Positions 1 through 7,900 of a stretch of DNA of 41,227 nucleotides are shown piece by piece. Under the pieces are notes generated by a model. That model was given only the letters and a program-made list of their open reading frames with translations. It was not told where the DNA came from and ran no database searches. The translations under genes were made by a program, and so were the position numbers. How positions within the stretch are numbered: position 1 is the first letter of the stretch; the number at the start of each line of letters is the position of its first letter. The DNA comes from an uncultured Campylobacter sp. (GTDB lineage: Bacteria > Campylobacterota > Campylobacteria > Campylobacterales > Campylobacteraceae), in the NCBI RefSeq assembly GCF_938045405.1, contig NZ_CALIMW010000069.1, positions 1 through 41,227 of the forward strand. The letters are read 5' to 3'.

Positions 1-154
1 TGATCTAAATCCAAAACAAACTAAATTGATTTCAAGGGATGAAATAATTATACTTTTAAACAATGCTTTGCAAACATATGGATATGATGGTGTATGGGAG
101 CAAATCCCAAACTACACCATGGAGCTCCAAGACCTAACCGATCGTAAAATCTAA
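1..154 (+). CDS. 3' end of unknown small protein, upstream tandem copy (partial)
   Basis: The window opens inside this gene. The frame starting at base 2 reads 50 codons to a TAA at 152-154. The residues are almost identical to the last 50 or so of the gene at 184-645; I count two substitutions before the last few residues diverge. By eye, bases 1-145 differ from 489-633 at about 11 positions and the first 54 bases are identical, so this is a recent tandem duplication. Function is unknown. Small acidic proteins in near-identical tandem copies are often immunity proteins of polymorphic toxins, but no toxin is visible here, so that remains a guess. Confidence 0.75.
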   Translation, partial: DLNPKQTKLISRDEIIILLNNALQTYGYDGVWEQIPNYTMELQDLTDRKI

Positions 155-183
155 AATTATTAAAATTTCTTGAGGAAGAGAGA

Positions 184-645
184 GTGGCTTTTGAAAATAC
201 AATCATCACCAAAGAGGATGATGAGAAGTATGGATTGAGTAAAATTTACTACAAATATAATCCGAAACGCGAAGTTTTTATCAATAAACAAGATTGGGTG
301 ATAAACAAGGAACTTGATTGTTGGCTATGGGATATTTTTTATTTCCCCGATCCTGAATATGAACATGGAACTCTTGTTAAAGCTATTTGGATTTTATATT
401 ATAAAGGTGAAATTATTGAAGTTGTCCTTGATTATGACATCAATAGGGCGCTAAGACCTAAGCAATTTTATAGAATTTGGCAGCTACTTGATCTAAATCC
501 AAAACAAACTAAATTGATTTCAAGGGATGAAATAATTATACTTCTAGATAATGCTTTGCAAACATATGGATATGATGGCATATGGGAGCAAATTCCAAAC
601 TACACTATGGAACTACAAGATTTAACCGATCGCAGCGTAAAATAG
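184..645 (+). CDS. Unknown small soluble protein, second tandem copy (immunity-like)
   Basis: A 153-residue protein starting with GTG at 184, chosen because a purine-rich ribosome site (GAGGAAGAG) sits just upstream. It is rich in Trp, Tyr, Asp and Glu, with no signal peptide or membrane segment, so it is probably cytosolic. I do not recognise the family. The C-terminal third repeats the partial gene at 1-154. The gene is clearly richer in A+T than the housekeeping genes that follow, which suggests a transferred or accessory origin. Thirty bases separate the two copies. An immunity-protein role is possible from size, composition and tandem arrangement but is not shown by any motif. Confidence 0.7.
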   Translation: MAFENTIITKEDDEKYGLSKIYYKYNPKREVFINKQDWVINKELDCWLWDIFYFPDPEYEHGTLVKAIWILYYKGEIIEVVLDYDINRALRPKQFYRIWQLLDLNPKQTKLISRDEIIILLDNALQTYGYDGIWEQIPNYTMELQDLTDRSVK

Positions 646-763
646 GGCTTTAAATTTAACTCTATTCCAATCACGTACCAAATCAAATTTCATAGAATTC
701 TAAAATTTCGCAGAATTCTGAAATTCTAAAATTACAAAGTCCTGTAATTTCAAAATTCCCGCC

Positions 764-1903
764 CTAAAATTTCTTGTAAATAAAATTTATCAAAATCATC
801 GACGCGAGCGCCTCTATGAGCGAGGCGATGATCATCGCGAAGTATATCTCTTGCGAGATCGCGGCGGTGGAGTAAAAAAGCGTCGCCGTGGCGATGACGA
901 GGGTTAACGGCATAGATAGCGATAGCGCGAAAAGCACCGCGCCTTTGCGCCCCAGGGTGCTTAAAAACGTAGCGCTCGCAAGCAGTCTGATGCCAAACAT
1001 CAGCGCCGCTAGGCTTACGGCAAAGCTCATCACTCCGGGCATAAGGAGCGCTTCTAGCTTGATCACGGCTCCGGTGTGTATGAAAAATATCGGCACCAAA
1101 AAGCCAAAGCCGAACGACGATAACTTCTCGATGAGGTCGTCCTTGTGAGAGAAAAAGGTCGGCAGAAAGGTGCCTGCGATGAAGGCGCCGATGACGACCT
1201 CAAGCCCCAAAAGCATCACTCCCGCGCAGATGAGGCAAAACAGCGCCATCGCAAATCGCACGTCCTTTTCGTTTTTGTCGTATTTGGGCATGATGACCGT
1301 TTTTAGCGCGGGGAACCACCAAAATAGAATTTCAAGCCCTTTAAAAACCGCCAAGGCTGCCGCCGAAAAGCCCAAAAGCGCGCCGATGTGAAGCGCCATC
1401 TCCACGCCGAAGCCGTTTTTAAGGTAGATGCCGCCCACCGTGAGGGCGGCGATGCTGATGAGCTCGCCGATTACGCCCGCGGGCATCGCGAGATTGAGCC
1501 ACGCTTGATCCTTGCCGTATTCCTTATACAGCGCCGAAAGCAGCCCGACGCTCATCAGAGGCGCGGCGATGATAAGCATCTGCGGCAGCTCAAACACCCA
1601 AACCGCAAGCGCGCTTAGGATATAAAGCAGCGCCAAAAAGATTAGGATCAGCCGCAGAATTTTACGCGGCATCGCAAGCAGCGCGCGGAAATCCACCTCG
1701 CAGCCCGCCAAAAACATAAGGTAGCAAAAGCCGATTTGCGCGGCTAGATCGAAGGTCGCGCTTGGCGGCAAAAGCCCTAAATTTGCGGCTATAATGCCAA
1801 GCATGATCTCCATAGGCGAGAGCGGAATTCTAGCTAAGCTAGCTAAAAAGGGCGAAGCAAAGATCAAAAAAGATAGCGCGATTAGGACGTAAATTTCATT
1901 CAT
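764..1903 (-). CDS. Cation/proton antiporter, CPA2 (Kef/NapA-like) family
   Basis: About 379 residues, almost entirely hydrophobic, with roughly 11-13 predicted membrane helices. It matches the single-domain Na+/H+ exchanger type without a C-terminal nucleotide-binding (TrkA-N) domain. Expected role: exchange of Na+ or K+ for protons at the inner membrane. I placed the start at ATG 1903 because it overlaps the stop of the upstream phosphodiesterase as ATGA, the usual sign of translational coupling. An in-frame ATG at 1927 would add eight charged residues and is less likely. It is the last gene of the leftward dcd-topA-phosphodiesterase operon. Which ion it moves cannot be told from the sequence. 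Confidence 0.85.
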   Translation of the reverse strand: MNEIYVLIALSFLIFASPFLASLARIPLSPMEIMLGIIAANLGLLPPSATFDLAAQIGFCYLMFLAGCEVDFRALLAMPRKILRLILIFLALLYILSALAVWVFELPQMLIIAAPLMSVGLLSALYKEYGKDQAWLNLAMPAGVIGELISIAALTVGGIYLKNGFGVEMALHIGALLGFSAAALAVFKGLEILFWWFPALKTVIMPKYDKNEKDVRFAMALFCLICAGVMLLGLEVVIGAFIAGTFLPTFFSHKDDLIEKLSSFGFGFLVPIFFIHTGAVIKLEALLMPGVMSFAVSLAALMFGIRLLASATFLSTLGRKGAVLFALSLSMPLTLVIATATLFYSTAAISQEIYFAMIIASLIEALASMILINFIYKKF

Positions 1904-3099
1904 AGTTTTATCTCGCGTTCGCGCCATTTTAAGGCTTTTTCAGGCGCGGCACAGACGTGAAATACGCGGAGCTTCCCGCCTTGTGCCACGACGTAGGCAA
2001 ACTCGAAAAGACGCTTTTTGCGCCCGCAAATCTCGCCAGGATTTAGCACGAGCGCGCCGTTTTTATCCACCGCCGCGGCGAAATAGTGGGTGTGGCCGTA
2101 AATTTTGATAGTTGAAATTTTATCTTCGCCGCGCACACACGGACCCCGATTTTTACTTTTGCCGCCTGCGTTAGGGCCCGAAGTTGCGGTCAAATTTGAG
2201 CCCAAGCTCAGCGCGGCTAAATTCACGCACGAGTTTGGTGTGGATAAATTCGCGCTTAAGCTCGGCGCCGTTAAATTTACTGCGCGATCCGCACCCGAGC
2301 TTGCTTTAGAATTCATATCTGGGCTCATATCAGCGGCTAAATTTGCGCTTGCATTTGAGTTTAAATTTGCATTCGGGCTCGAAGCGAGGTCTGCATTCAA
2401 ATCTAAGTCTAAATTTACGTTTGAGTTCACGCCTGCATTCAAGCTCAAGTTCACATTTAAACTTGCGGACTGCCCGCTTTTTAAATTTGCGCTATGTGCG
2501 TTTTTGAAATTTTCGTCTGCACGGCGCGTGCCATTTAAAATTTTATCAACATTCGCAGCATTAAAATTTGAGTTTAAATTTGCCGAGCAAGCCGCCATTT
2601 TAGAATTTGCGATTAAAATTTCTTCGCGATCCGCTCCGCAGCCTGAGCCTAAATTTACGCCGCAGCTTGCTTCGTCGCTAAAGCCCGAATTTTTGGCTAG
2701 GTCCGCACCGAAATCCTTGCGAAAATTTGCCGCCCGATCCGCACCCGCGCCTAAATCCGCGTTTAAATTTAATCCGTCTGCTTCATTTTGCGCTGCGGGC
2801 TCTTCGTCAAAGAGATAAAACGGATGGTGCATTATTTTTAGTCGTAGTCCCGTAAACTCCGTGCAAAAGGGCTCATCGTGCAGGTTAAACTCATTTTTTA
2901 GCTCCGCAAGCGCTTCGTCGTTGTTGCCAAGAACTGCAAAGTAGGGCTTGCCGCTTTGTCGCAAAAGCCGCAGCGTCTCGCTTTCGACGATGCCCTCTGC
3001 GTGCACGAGCAGGTCGGCGCCTCGCGCGAGCAGCCACTCTATGGCGCTGGCAGCGACCTTTGTTTCGCGATGAGAGTCCGAGATGACGCCTATTATCAA
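1900..3099 (-). CDS. YfcE/MJ0936-type metallophosphoesterase with a 226-residue low-complexity insert
   Basis: The N-terminal part shows the calcineurin-like fold motifs Asp8-x-His10 (SDSH), GNND at 58-61 and paired His 91-92, and the C-terminal part shows GHTH at 335-338. These mark a small phosphodiesterase of the YfcE family, normally about 160-180 residues. Residues about 101-326 are an Asn/Leu/Ala/Ser-rich insert splitting the domain between His91-92 and GHTH. Where the family usually has HxGD, supplying the metal-bridging Asp, this protein reads His33-Ala-Glu-Gly36; the codons GCA GAG GGC are clear. Activity may therefore be altered or lost. The start is TTG at 3099, overlapping the topA stop as TTGA, which implies coupled translation. 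The physiological substrate is unknown. Confidence 0.8.
   Translation of the reverse strand: MIIGVISDSHRETKVAASAIEWLLARGADLLVHAEGIVESETLRLLRQSGKPYFAVLGNNDEALAELKNEFNLHDEPFCTEFTGLRLKIMHHPFYLFDEEPAAQNEADGLNLNADLGAGADRAANFRKDFGADLAKNSGFSDEASCGVNLGSGCGADREEILIANSKMAACSANLNSNFNAANVDKILNGTRRADENFKNAHSANLKSGQSASLNVNLSLNAGVNSNVNLDLDLNADLASSPNANLNSNASANLAADMSPDMNSKASSGADRAVNLTAPSLSANLSTPNSCVNLAALSLGSNLTATSGPNAGGKSKNRGPCVRGEDKISTIKIYGHTHYFAAAVDKNGALVLNPGEICGRKKRLFEFAYVVAQGGKLRVFHVCAAPEKALKWREREIKL
2122..2799 (-). repeat. In-frame low-complexity insert in the metallophosphoesterase gene
   Basis: Codes for about 226 residues dominated by Asn, Leu, Ala, Ser and Asp, with irregular repeats of the type A/V-N-L and three GADR units. 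The N-L pairs come from the word AATTTA, so the DNA is studded with AAATTT palindromes. The opposite strand is also open and reads as Lys-Phe repeats. The 15-base word at 2474-2488 recurs exactly in the dnaG insert at 32167-32181, in the same codon phase (N-L-K-S-G). Confidence 0.8.
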
Positions 3100-5327
3100 T
3101 CGATCTCTTCTTTAAGCTTGCACTGCGGACACTCGGCGAAATTACCTTTTTTCAGCTCTTTGCGGAGCATGTATGAGTTGCCGCACTGCGGGCACGCGCG
3201 CGCAATCGGCGCGTAGTTGCTCACAAAGCCGCATTTTGGGTAGTTCGTGCAGCCGTAGAATTTGCCGCGTCTGGAGAAGCGCTCTACGATCTCGCCCGTG
3301 CCGCAGCTCGGGCACTTGATGCCCGTGGAGAGCAGCGGCTTTTTCTCCTTTGCCGCGCCCTCGATTTTTCGCGAGTATTTGCACTTCGGATAGCCCTCAC
3401 AAGCGATAAACTCGCCGTATCTGCCCTTGCGCTTGATCAAATTTTTACCGCACTGCGGGCATTTCTCATCTAACACTTCGGGCGCCGCCTTCTCCTCGCT
3501 CGCCCCCTCGGCGCTAGCGTCCGCGTTTCGCGAGTATTTGCATTTCGGATAGTTCGAGCAAGCGATGAACTCGCCGAACCTGCCCTGCCTCTTAAGTAGC
3601 TCGCCACCGCAGTTCGGGCAGGTTTCGCCGATCTTTTCGGCTAGCTTTTGGCTTGCGATCGAGGTTTTTCCTTTGGCGATCTCGTCCATAAAAGGGTAGT
3701 AAAAATCTGCCAAAATTTGCTGCCAGTCCGCTTTGTTTTCGGCGATATCGTCGAGCTTCTCTTCCATTTTGGAGGTAAACTCGCTATCGACGATGTTTTT
3801 AAAATTTTGCTCCAGCATCTCGGTGATCTTAAAGGCGATCTCGCTCGGCACCAGGTGCTTTTGCTCGATATTTACGTAGTTGCGCGCAGTAAGCAGCGAG
3901 ATGGTAGGCGCATAGGTCGAGGGCCTGCCGATGCCGAGGCTTTCGAGCTTTTTGATGAGGCTTGCTTCCGAATAGCGCGCCGGCGGCTCGGTGAAGTGCT
4001 GCTGCGAGCTTAGGCTTTGCAGGCTCATCGCGTCGCCCGCGCTAAGGCTCGGTAAAATTTTATCCTTATCCAGATCGCCGTAAGCTTTGTAAAATCCGTC
4101 AAATTCCACCTTGCGCCCGCTGATCTTAAACGCGCCCTCTTCGCCGCGCACGATGATCGTTTGGATTTGCGAGACGCTAGGGCTCATCTGCGAGGCTACG
4201 AAGCGGTTGTAGATGAGCGCGTAAAGGCGGTATTCGTCGCGAGGCAGGATTTTTTGCGCGAGCTCGGGGGTAAGCTTTAGATCGGTAGGCCTTATCGCTT
4301 CGTGCGCTTCCTGCGCGCCTTTACTTTTGGTGGCGTATAAATTCGGGCTTTTCGGCAGATACTTTTCGCCGAAGCGCTCGCCGATTAGCTCGCGAGCCGC
4401 CGCGATCGCTTCTTTAGCGATATTTAGCGAGTCGGTTCGCATATAGGTGATCGCGCCGCCGTTTTTGGTATTGACGCCTTCGTAAAGGCTTTGCGCGAGG
4501 CTCATCGTCTTGCGCGGATTAAAGCCCAGAGCCGTGCTCGCCGCCTGCTGTAGCGTCGAGGTCATAAACGGCGGGTATGGGTTTGTCTTGCGCGATTTGC
4601 TCTCGATACTCTCTACGCTAAATCTGTCTTTTTGCAGCTCAGAGACGATCTCGCTAGCCTGCGCCGCGTTTTTAACCGAAAGCTTTTCCATCTTTTTGCC
4701 GCGAAACTCCACGAGCTCGGCTTCTAAGTCCTTTTTAAAAACCGCATCGATGCTGTGAAATTCTACCGGCTTAAAATTTAAAATTTCACGCTCGCGATCG
4801 ACGACGATCTTAAGCGCGGCGCTTTGGACGCGACCCGCGCTTAAGCCGCGCTGGATCTTTAAATTTAAAAGCGGACTTAGCTTGTAGCCCACGATGCGAT
4901 CGAGCAGGCGGCGCGCTTGTTGGGCGTTTACGCTCGCGATATTTAGCTTGCGCGGCGAGCTTAGCGCGTTTGAGATCGCGCTTTTGGTGATCTCGTGAAA
5001 TACGATGCGCGGCAGCTCCTGCGCTTGCTTGCCGATCGAAGCTGCGATATGATAGGCGATCGCCTCGCCCTCGCGGTCCTCGTCCGTCGCGAGGTAAATT
5101 TGATCCGCCTTTTTGGCGAGCGTCTTTATCTGCTTTACGATCTGATCGTGATCGGCGCTGATTTCGTATTCGGGCTCGAAGCTTTTATCTTTGATTTTAA
5201 TGCCGAATTTTTTCTGCGGCAGATCGCGGATATGGCCTTTAGACGCGATTACGTCGTAATCGGCGCCTAAGAATTTTTTAATCGTTTTGGCTTTTGCGGG
5301 GGATTCTACGATGATTAAATTTTTCAT
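3096..5327 (-). CDS. topA: DNA topoisomerase I
   Basis: A full-length type IA topoisomerase of 743 residues that relaxes negative supercoils. The Toprim domain starts at residue 1, with the acidic TDEDREGEA motif at 81-89. The catalytic tyrosine is Tyr295 in ITYMRTDS. The C-terminal part carries four Cys4 zinc ribbons in series (CPxCG...CxNYPKC type), the last one short. The start is ATG 5327, with AAAGGA overlapping the end of dcd three bases upstream. The stop overlaps the TTG of the phosphodiesterase. Position after dcd in a tightly packed leftward operon indicates shared transcription. Confidence 0.97.
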   Translation of the reverse strand: MKNLIIVESPAKAKTIKKFLGADYDVIASKGHIRDLPQKKFGIKIKDKSFEPEYEISADHDQIVKQIKTLAKKADQIYLATDEDREGEAIAYHIAASIGKQAQELPRIVFHEITKSAISNALSSPRKLNIASVNAQQARRLLDRIVGYKLSPLLNLKIQRGLSAGRVQSAALKIVVDREREILNFKPVEFHSIDAVFKKDLEAELVEFRGKKMEKLSVKNAAQASEIVSELQKDRFSVESIESKSRKTNPYPPFMTSTLQQAASTALGFNPRKTMSLAQSLYEGVNTKNGGAITYMRTDSLNIAKEAIAAARELIGERFGEKYLPKSPNLYATKSKGAQEAHEAIRPTDLKLTPELAQKILPRDEYRLYALIYNRFVASQMSPSVSQIQTIIVRGEEGAFKISGRKVEFDGFYKAYGDLDKDKILPSLSAGDAMSLQSLSSQQHFTEPPARYSEASLIKKLESLGIGRPSTYAPTISLLTARNYVNIEQKHLVPSEIAFKITEMLEQNFKNIVDSEFTSKMEEKLDDIAENKADWQQILADFYYPFMDEIAKGKTSIASQKLAEKIGETCPNCGGELLKRQGRFGEFIACSNYPKCKYSRNADASAEGASEEKAAPEVLDEKCPQCGKNLIKRKGRYGEFIACEGYPKCKYSRKIEGAAKEKKPLLSTGIKCPSCGTGEIVERFSRRGKFYGCTNYPKCGFVSNYAPIARACPQCGNSYMLRKELKKGNFAECPQCKLKEEID

Positions 5328-5330
5328 TGT

Positions 5331-5894
5331 TTAATCCTTTAGAATTCTAGGCAGCGTGATGCCCTTTTGGCTTTGGTATTTGCCCTTTTTGTCGCAGTAG
5401 CTCACCTCGCACGGCTCATCTCCTTGCAGAAACAAAACCTGCGCGATGCCTTCGTTCGCGTAAATTTTTGCAGGCAGCGGCGTGGTGTTGGAAATTTCAA
5501 TCGTGATATGTCCCTCAAAACCGGGCTCAAAGGGCGTTACGTTTACGATGATGCCGCAGCGCGCGTAGGTGCTTTTGCCCAGACAGATCGCAAGCACGTC
5601 GCGCGGCATTTTGAAGTATTCGATGGTGCGCGCTAACGCGAAGGAATTCGGCGGCACGATGCAGACGTCGCCCTCAAAATCCACGACGTTTTTTGCGTCG
5701 AAATTTTTAGGATCGACGACCGTTCCGCCGACGTTTGTAAAAATTTTAAATTCTCGCGCTACGCGTATGTCGTATCCGTAGCTGGAAAGTCCGTAGCTAA
5801 CGACGCCGCGGCCGATATTTTCCTCGCAAAAGGGCGCTATCATATCGTGCTGCTGCGACATCTGTCTGATCCATTTATCGCTTTTCAGTCCCAT
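5331..5894 (-). CDS. dcd: dCTP deaminase
   Basis: A 187-residue protein of the trimeric dUTPase/dCTP deaminase family, deaminating dCTP to dUTP for thymidylate synthesis. Visible motifs are GKSTYARCG at 106-114 (nucleotide-binding Ser and Arg) and PFEPGFEGHITIE, ending in the likely catalytic Glu133. Length is normal. It is the first gene of the leftward operon with topA. A TATAAT box lies about 35 bases upstream of the ATG at 5894 and AAGGAAA provides the ribosome site. Confidence 0.96.
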   Translation of the reverse strand: MGLKSDKWIRQMSQQHDMIAPFCEENIGRGVVSYGLSSYGYDIRVAREFKIFTNVGGTVVDPKNFDAKNVVDFEGDVCIVPPNSFALARTIEYFKMPRDVLAICLGKSTYARCGIIVNVTPFEPGFEGHITIEISNTTPLPAKIYANEGIAQVLFLQGDEPCEVSYCDKKGKYQSQKGITLPRILKD

Positions 5895-5928
5895 AAAATT
5901 TCCTTAAAATAATCAAAATTTTTCGCGC

Positions 5929-5934
5929 ATTATA
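5929..5934 (-). promoter_or_regulatory. Candidate -10 box of the dcd-topA operon
   Basis: The complementary strand reads TATAAT, about 35 bases before the dcd start codon, in the 123-base divergent space with the asparaginase gene. No -35 box is evident, which is normal for Campylobacter housekeeping promoters. Confidence 0.5.
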
Positions 5935-5948
5935 GCAGCAAAATAAAA

Positions 5949-5954
5949 TATAAT
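5949..5954 (+). promoter_or_regulatory. Candidate -10 box of the asparaginase gene
   Basis: TATAAT lies 64 bases before the ATG at 6018. TAGAAT at 5968-5973 and TATAAA at 5985-5990 are alternatives in the same very AT-rich stretch, so the exact start of transcription is uncertain. Confidence 0.3.
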
Positions 5955-6017
5955 AAAAATTTTATGCTAGAATTTTGCTTAAATTATAAAAATTTTATCA
6001 CTTTTTAAGGAGCAACT

Positions 6018-7067
6018 ATGGGACTACTCAAGAAATTTGCGTTTATTACGTTTTTTATCGCGTCATCTTTGGCTGCTGCGAAGCCAAATATTTATATTTT
6101 AGCTACCGGCGGTACGATCGCGGGAAGCAGCGCAAGTGCCACGGAGGGCAACTATACCGCAGGCTCTAAGGGCGTAGGAGATATCTTAGCGGCAGTACCG
6201 CAGCTGGGGGATTTAGCTACGATTAAAAGTGAGCAAATTTCAAATATCGGCTCGCAGGAGATGAATGATGAAATTTGGCTCAAGCTTGCAAACCGCGTAA
6301 GCGAACTGCTTACTAAAAACGATGTCGATGGCGTCGTCATCGTGCACGGAACCGATACGATGGAGGAGACGGCATATTTTTTAAGCCTGGTAGTAAAATC
6401 TAAAAAACCGATCGTTTTGGTGGGCGCGATGCGAAACGCAGACTCGATGAGTGCTGATGGACCGCTTAATCTATACAACGCCGTTGCCGTCGCGGCAGAT
6501 AAAAACGCTCGTGAAAAGGGTGCTCTTGTAGTGATGAACGACGAGATTCACGCCGCGCGCGAGGTTACGAAAACAAATACTACTAACGTTGCGGCTTTTG
6601 CCTCGCCGAATTCCGGCAAAATCGGCACCGTAAATTATGGCGTCGTAAATTTCTATATGGCGCCGCTTCGCAAACACACCGTCGCAAGCGAATTTAATAT
6701 CAAGGACATCAAGGCCTTGCCGCGCGTCGATATCATCTATGGACACGCGCAAGATAGCGGCGATTTGGTCGATGCAGCGGTGCAAAAGGGCGCTAAGGGC
6801 ATTATCGTAGCGGGCGTAGGCAATGGAAATTTATATCCGGATTTGCAGGCTGCGCTTGCAAAAGCTAGCGAAGCGGGCGTGATCGTCGTGCGCTCAAGCC
6901 GCACGGGCAGCGGCTCAACTAGCGTTAGCTCGGAGGTGGACGACGCAAAACTTGGCTTTCTAACCGCAGACAATCTAAATCCGCAAAAGGCGCGCGTACT
7001 ATTGATGCTGGCTCTTAGCAAAACGAGCGATAAAGCGAAAATTCAGAGCTTTTTTGCGACACATTAA
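6018..7067 (+). CDS. ansB: Periplasmic type II L-asparaginase
   Basis: A 349-residue enzyme hydrolysing L-asparagine (and probably some glutamine) to aspartate and ammonia. A signal peptide covers about the first 21 residues (KKFAFITFFIASSLAAA). The two catalytic motifs are intact: TGGTIAG at 30-36, with nucleophile Thr33, and HGTDTMEET starting at His110, with Thr112 and Asp113. The VTKTNTT segment carries the expected lysine. Similarity to E. coli AnsB runs through the whole protein. A strong AAGGAG precedes the ATG. It stands alone between dcd and accB. The aspartate it releases would feed fumarate respiration, in keeping with the peptide operon downstream. Confidence 0.95.
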   Translation: MGLLKKFAFITFFIASSLAAAKPNIYILATGGTIAGSSASATEGNYTAGSKGVGDILAAVPQLGDLATIKSEQISNIGSQEMNDEIWLKLANRVSELLTKNDVDGVVIVHGTDTMEETAYFLSLVVKSKKPIVLVGAMRNADSMSADGPLNLYNAVAVAADKNAREKGALVVMNDEIHAAREVTKTNTTNVAAFASPNSGKIGTVNYGVVNFYMAPLRKHTVASEFNIKDIKALPRVDIIYGHAQDSGDLVDAAVQKGAKGIIVAGVGNGNLYPDLQAALAKASEAGVIVVRSSRTGSGSTSVSSEVDDAKLGFLTADNLNPQKARVLLMLALSKTSDKAKIQSFFATH

Positions 7068-7072
7068 CGCAG

Positions 7073-7107
7073 AAACCCCACGCTGATAGAATTTCGGCGC
7101 GAGGTTT
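7073..7107 (+). terminator. Possible terminator after the asparaginase gene
   Basis: AAACCCCACGC at 7073-7083 can pair with GCGCGAGGTTT at 7097-7107 with two mismatches, followed by TTAAAAT. A weak candidate. Confidence 0.3.
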
Positions 7108-7395
7108 TAAAATAAATTTCGGTATAAAATTTTAAAGAAAAGCAAGGCGCGGAATTTTCGCGCTCTGAGCCTGGCGTAGAATTTCGGTCGTAAAATTAAG
7201 CGTTAAATTTTTAAAGGATTTAAAATCATCCTGCGCCCTTACGGCAAAATTTCGTGTCTCGCTTGCGAAGTTCGAGCTTAAAATGAACGAGGCAAATTGC
7301 AGCCTATAAATCCTTAAAATCAGTCCGCAAATTCTGTCGTAAATTTCGCTTTGCACTTCTTAAAAGTCCCGCAAAAATCCATTTAAAGAAACAAT
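7108..7395. other. Intergenic region without a recognisable gene
   Basis: About 290 AT-rich bases with many AAATTT words. The only open frame, 74 codons on the minus strand at 7132-7356, has no recognisable protein character and no ribosome site I can defend. The right end leads into the accB promoter region. Confidence 0.5.
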
Positions 7396-7401
7396 TATAA
7401 A
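7396..7401 (+). promoter_or_regulatory. Candidate -10 box of accB-accC
   Basis: TATAAA 41 bases before the accB ATG, in an A/T-rich context. A strong ribosome site (CAGGAGAAA) follows just before the start codon. Confidence 0.35.
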
Positions 7402-7441
7402 AATTTAGCTAAAATTTCGCAAATTTTTTCAGGAGAAATTT

Positions 7442-7900
7442 ATGACAAAAGCAGAAATCAAAGAGTTAATGGACTTTTTCGGAGAAAAGCAAGGCATTAA
7501 CGAGCTAAAAATTAAAGATAAAGATTTTGAGATCGAGATAAAAAAATATGGCCCATGCGGTGGGAGTACGCCTCAGCTCGCCGCACCGGCACCCGCTCCG
7601 CAGCTTGCTGCGCCTGCGGTAAATGTGCTCGTGGGCGATAAGCCCGCCTCAAAAGGCGCGATGGATACGATCGACAGCCCGATGGTAGGTACTTTTTATA
7701 AAGCGCCAAGTCCCGGTGCGGCAGAGTTCGTAAGCGTAGGCCAGGTCGTGCATAAGGGCGATACGATCGGCATCATCGAAGCGATGAAGATTATGAACGA
7801 GATCGAAGCGGAATTCGACTGCCGCATCAAAAAAGCTCTCGTCGAAGACGGACAGCCGGTCGAATACGCTATGGCGCTGTTTGAGGTCGAGAAGCTATGA
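7442..7900 (+). CDS. accB: Biotin carboxyl carrier protein of acetyl-CoA carboxylase
   Basis: A 152-residue carrier protein. An N-terminal helical segment is followed by an Ala/Pro-rich linker (about 41-60) and a C-terminal biotinyl domain with the EAMKIMNEI motif; the biotin-accepting lysine is Lys116. It carries the carboxyl group between biotin carboxylase and carboxyltransferase in malonyl-CoA synthesis. It is followed immediately by accC with an ATGA overlap, so the two subunits are coupled, as is usual. Confidence 0.95.
   Translation: MTKAEIKELMDFFGEKQGINELKIKDKDFEIEIKKYGPCGGSTPQLAAPAPAPQLAAPAVNVLVGDKPASKGAMDTIDSPMVGTFYKAPSPGAAEFVSVGQVVHKGDTIGIIEAMKIMNEIEAEFDCRIKKALVEDGQPVEYAMALFEVEKL

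Noticed and set aside
2105..2818. Long plus-strand open frame of 237 codons opposite the phosphoesterase gene
   Set aside because: It mirrors the low-complexity insert: AAATTT palindromes read as Asn-Leu on one strand and Lys-Phe on the other and create few stops. It has no ribosome site and the conserved phosphoesterase motifs lie on the minus strand.
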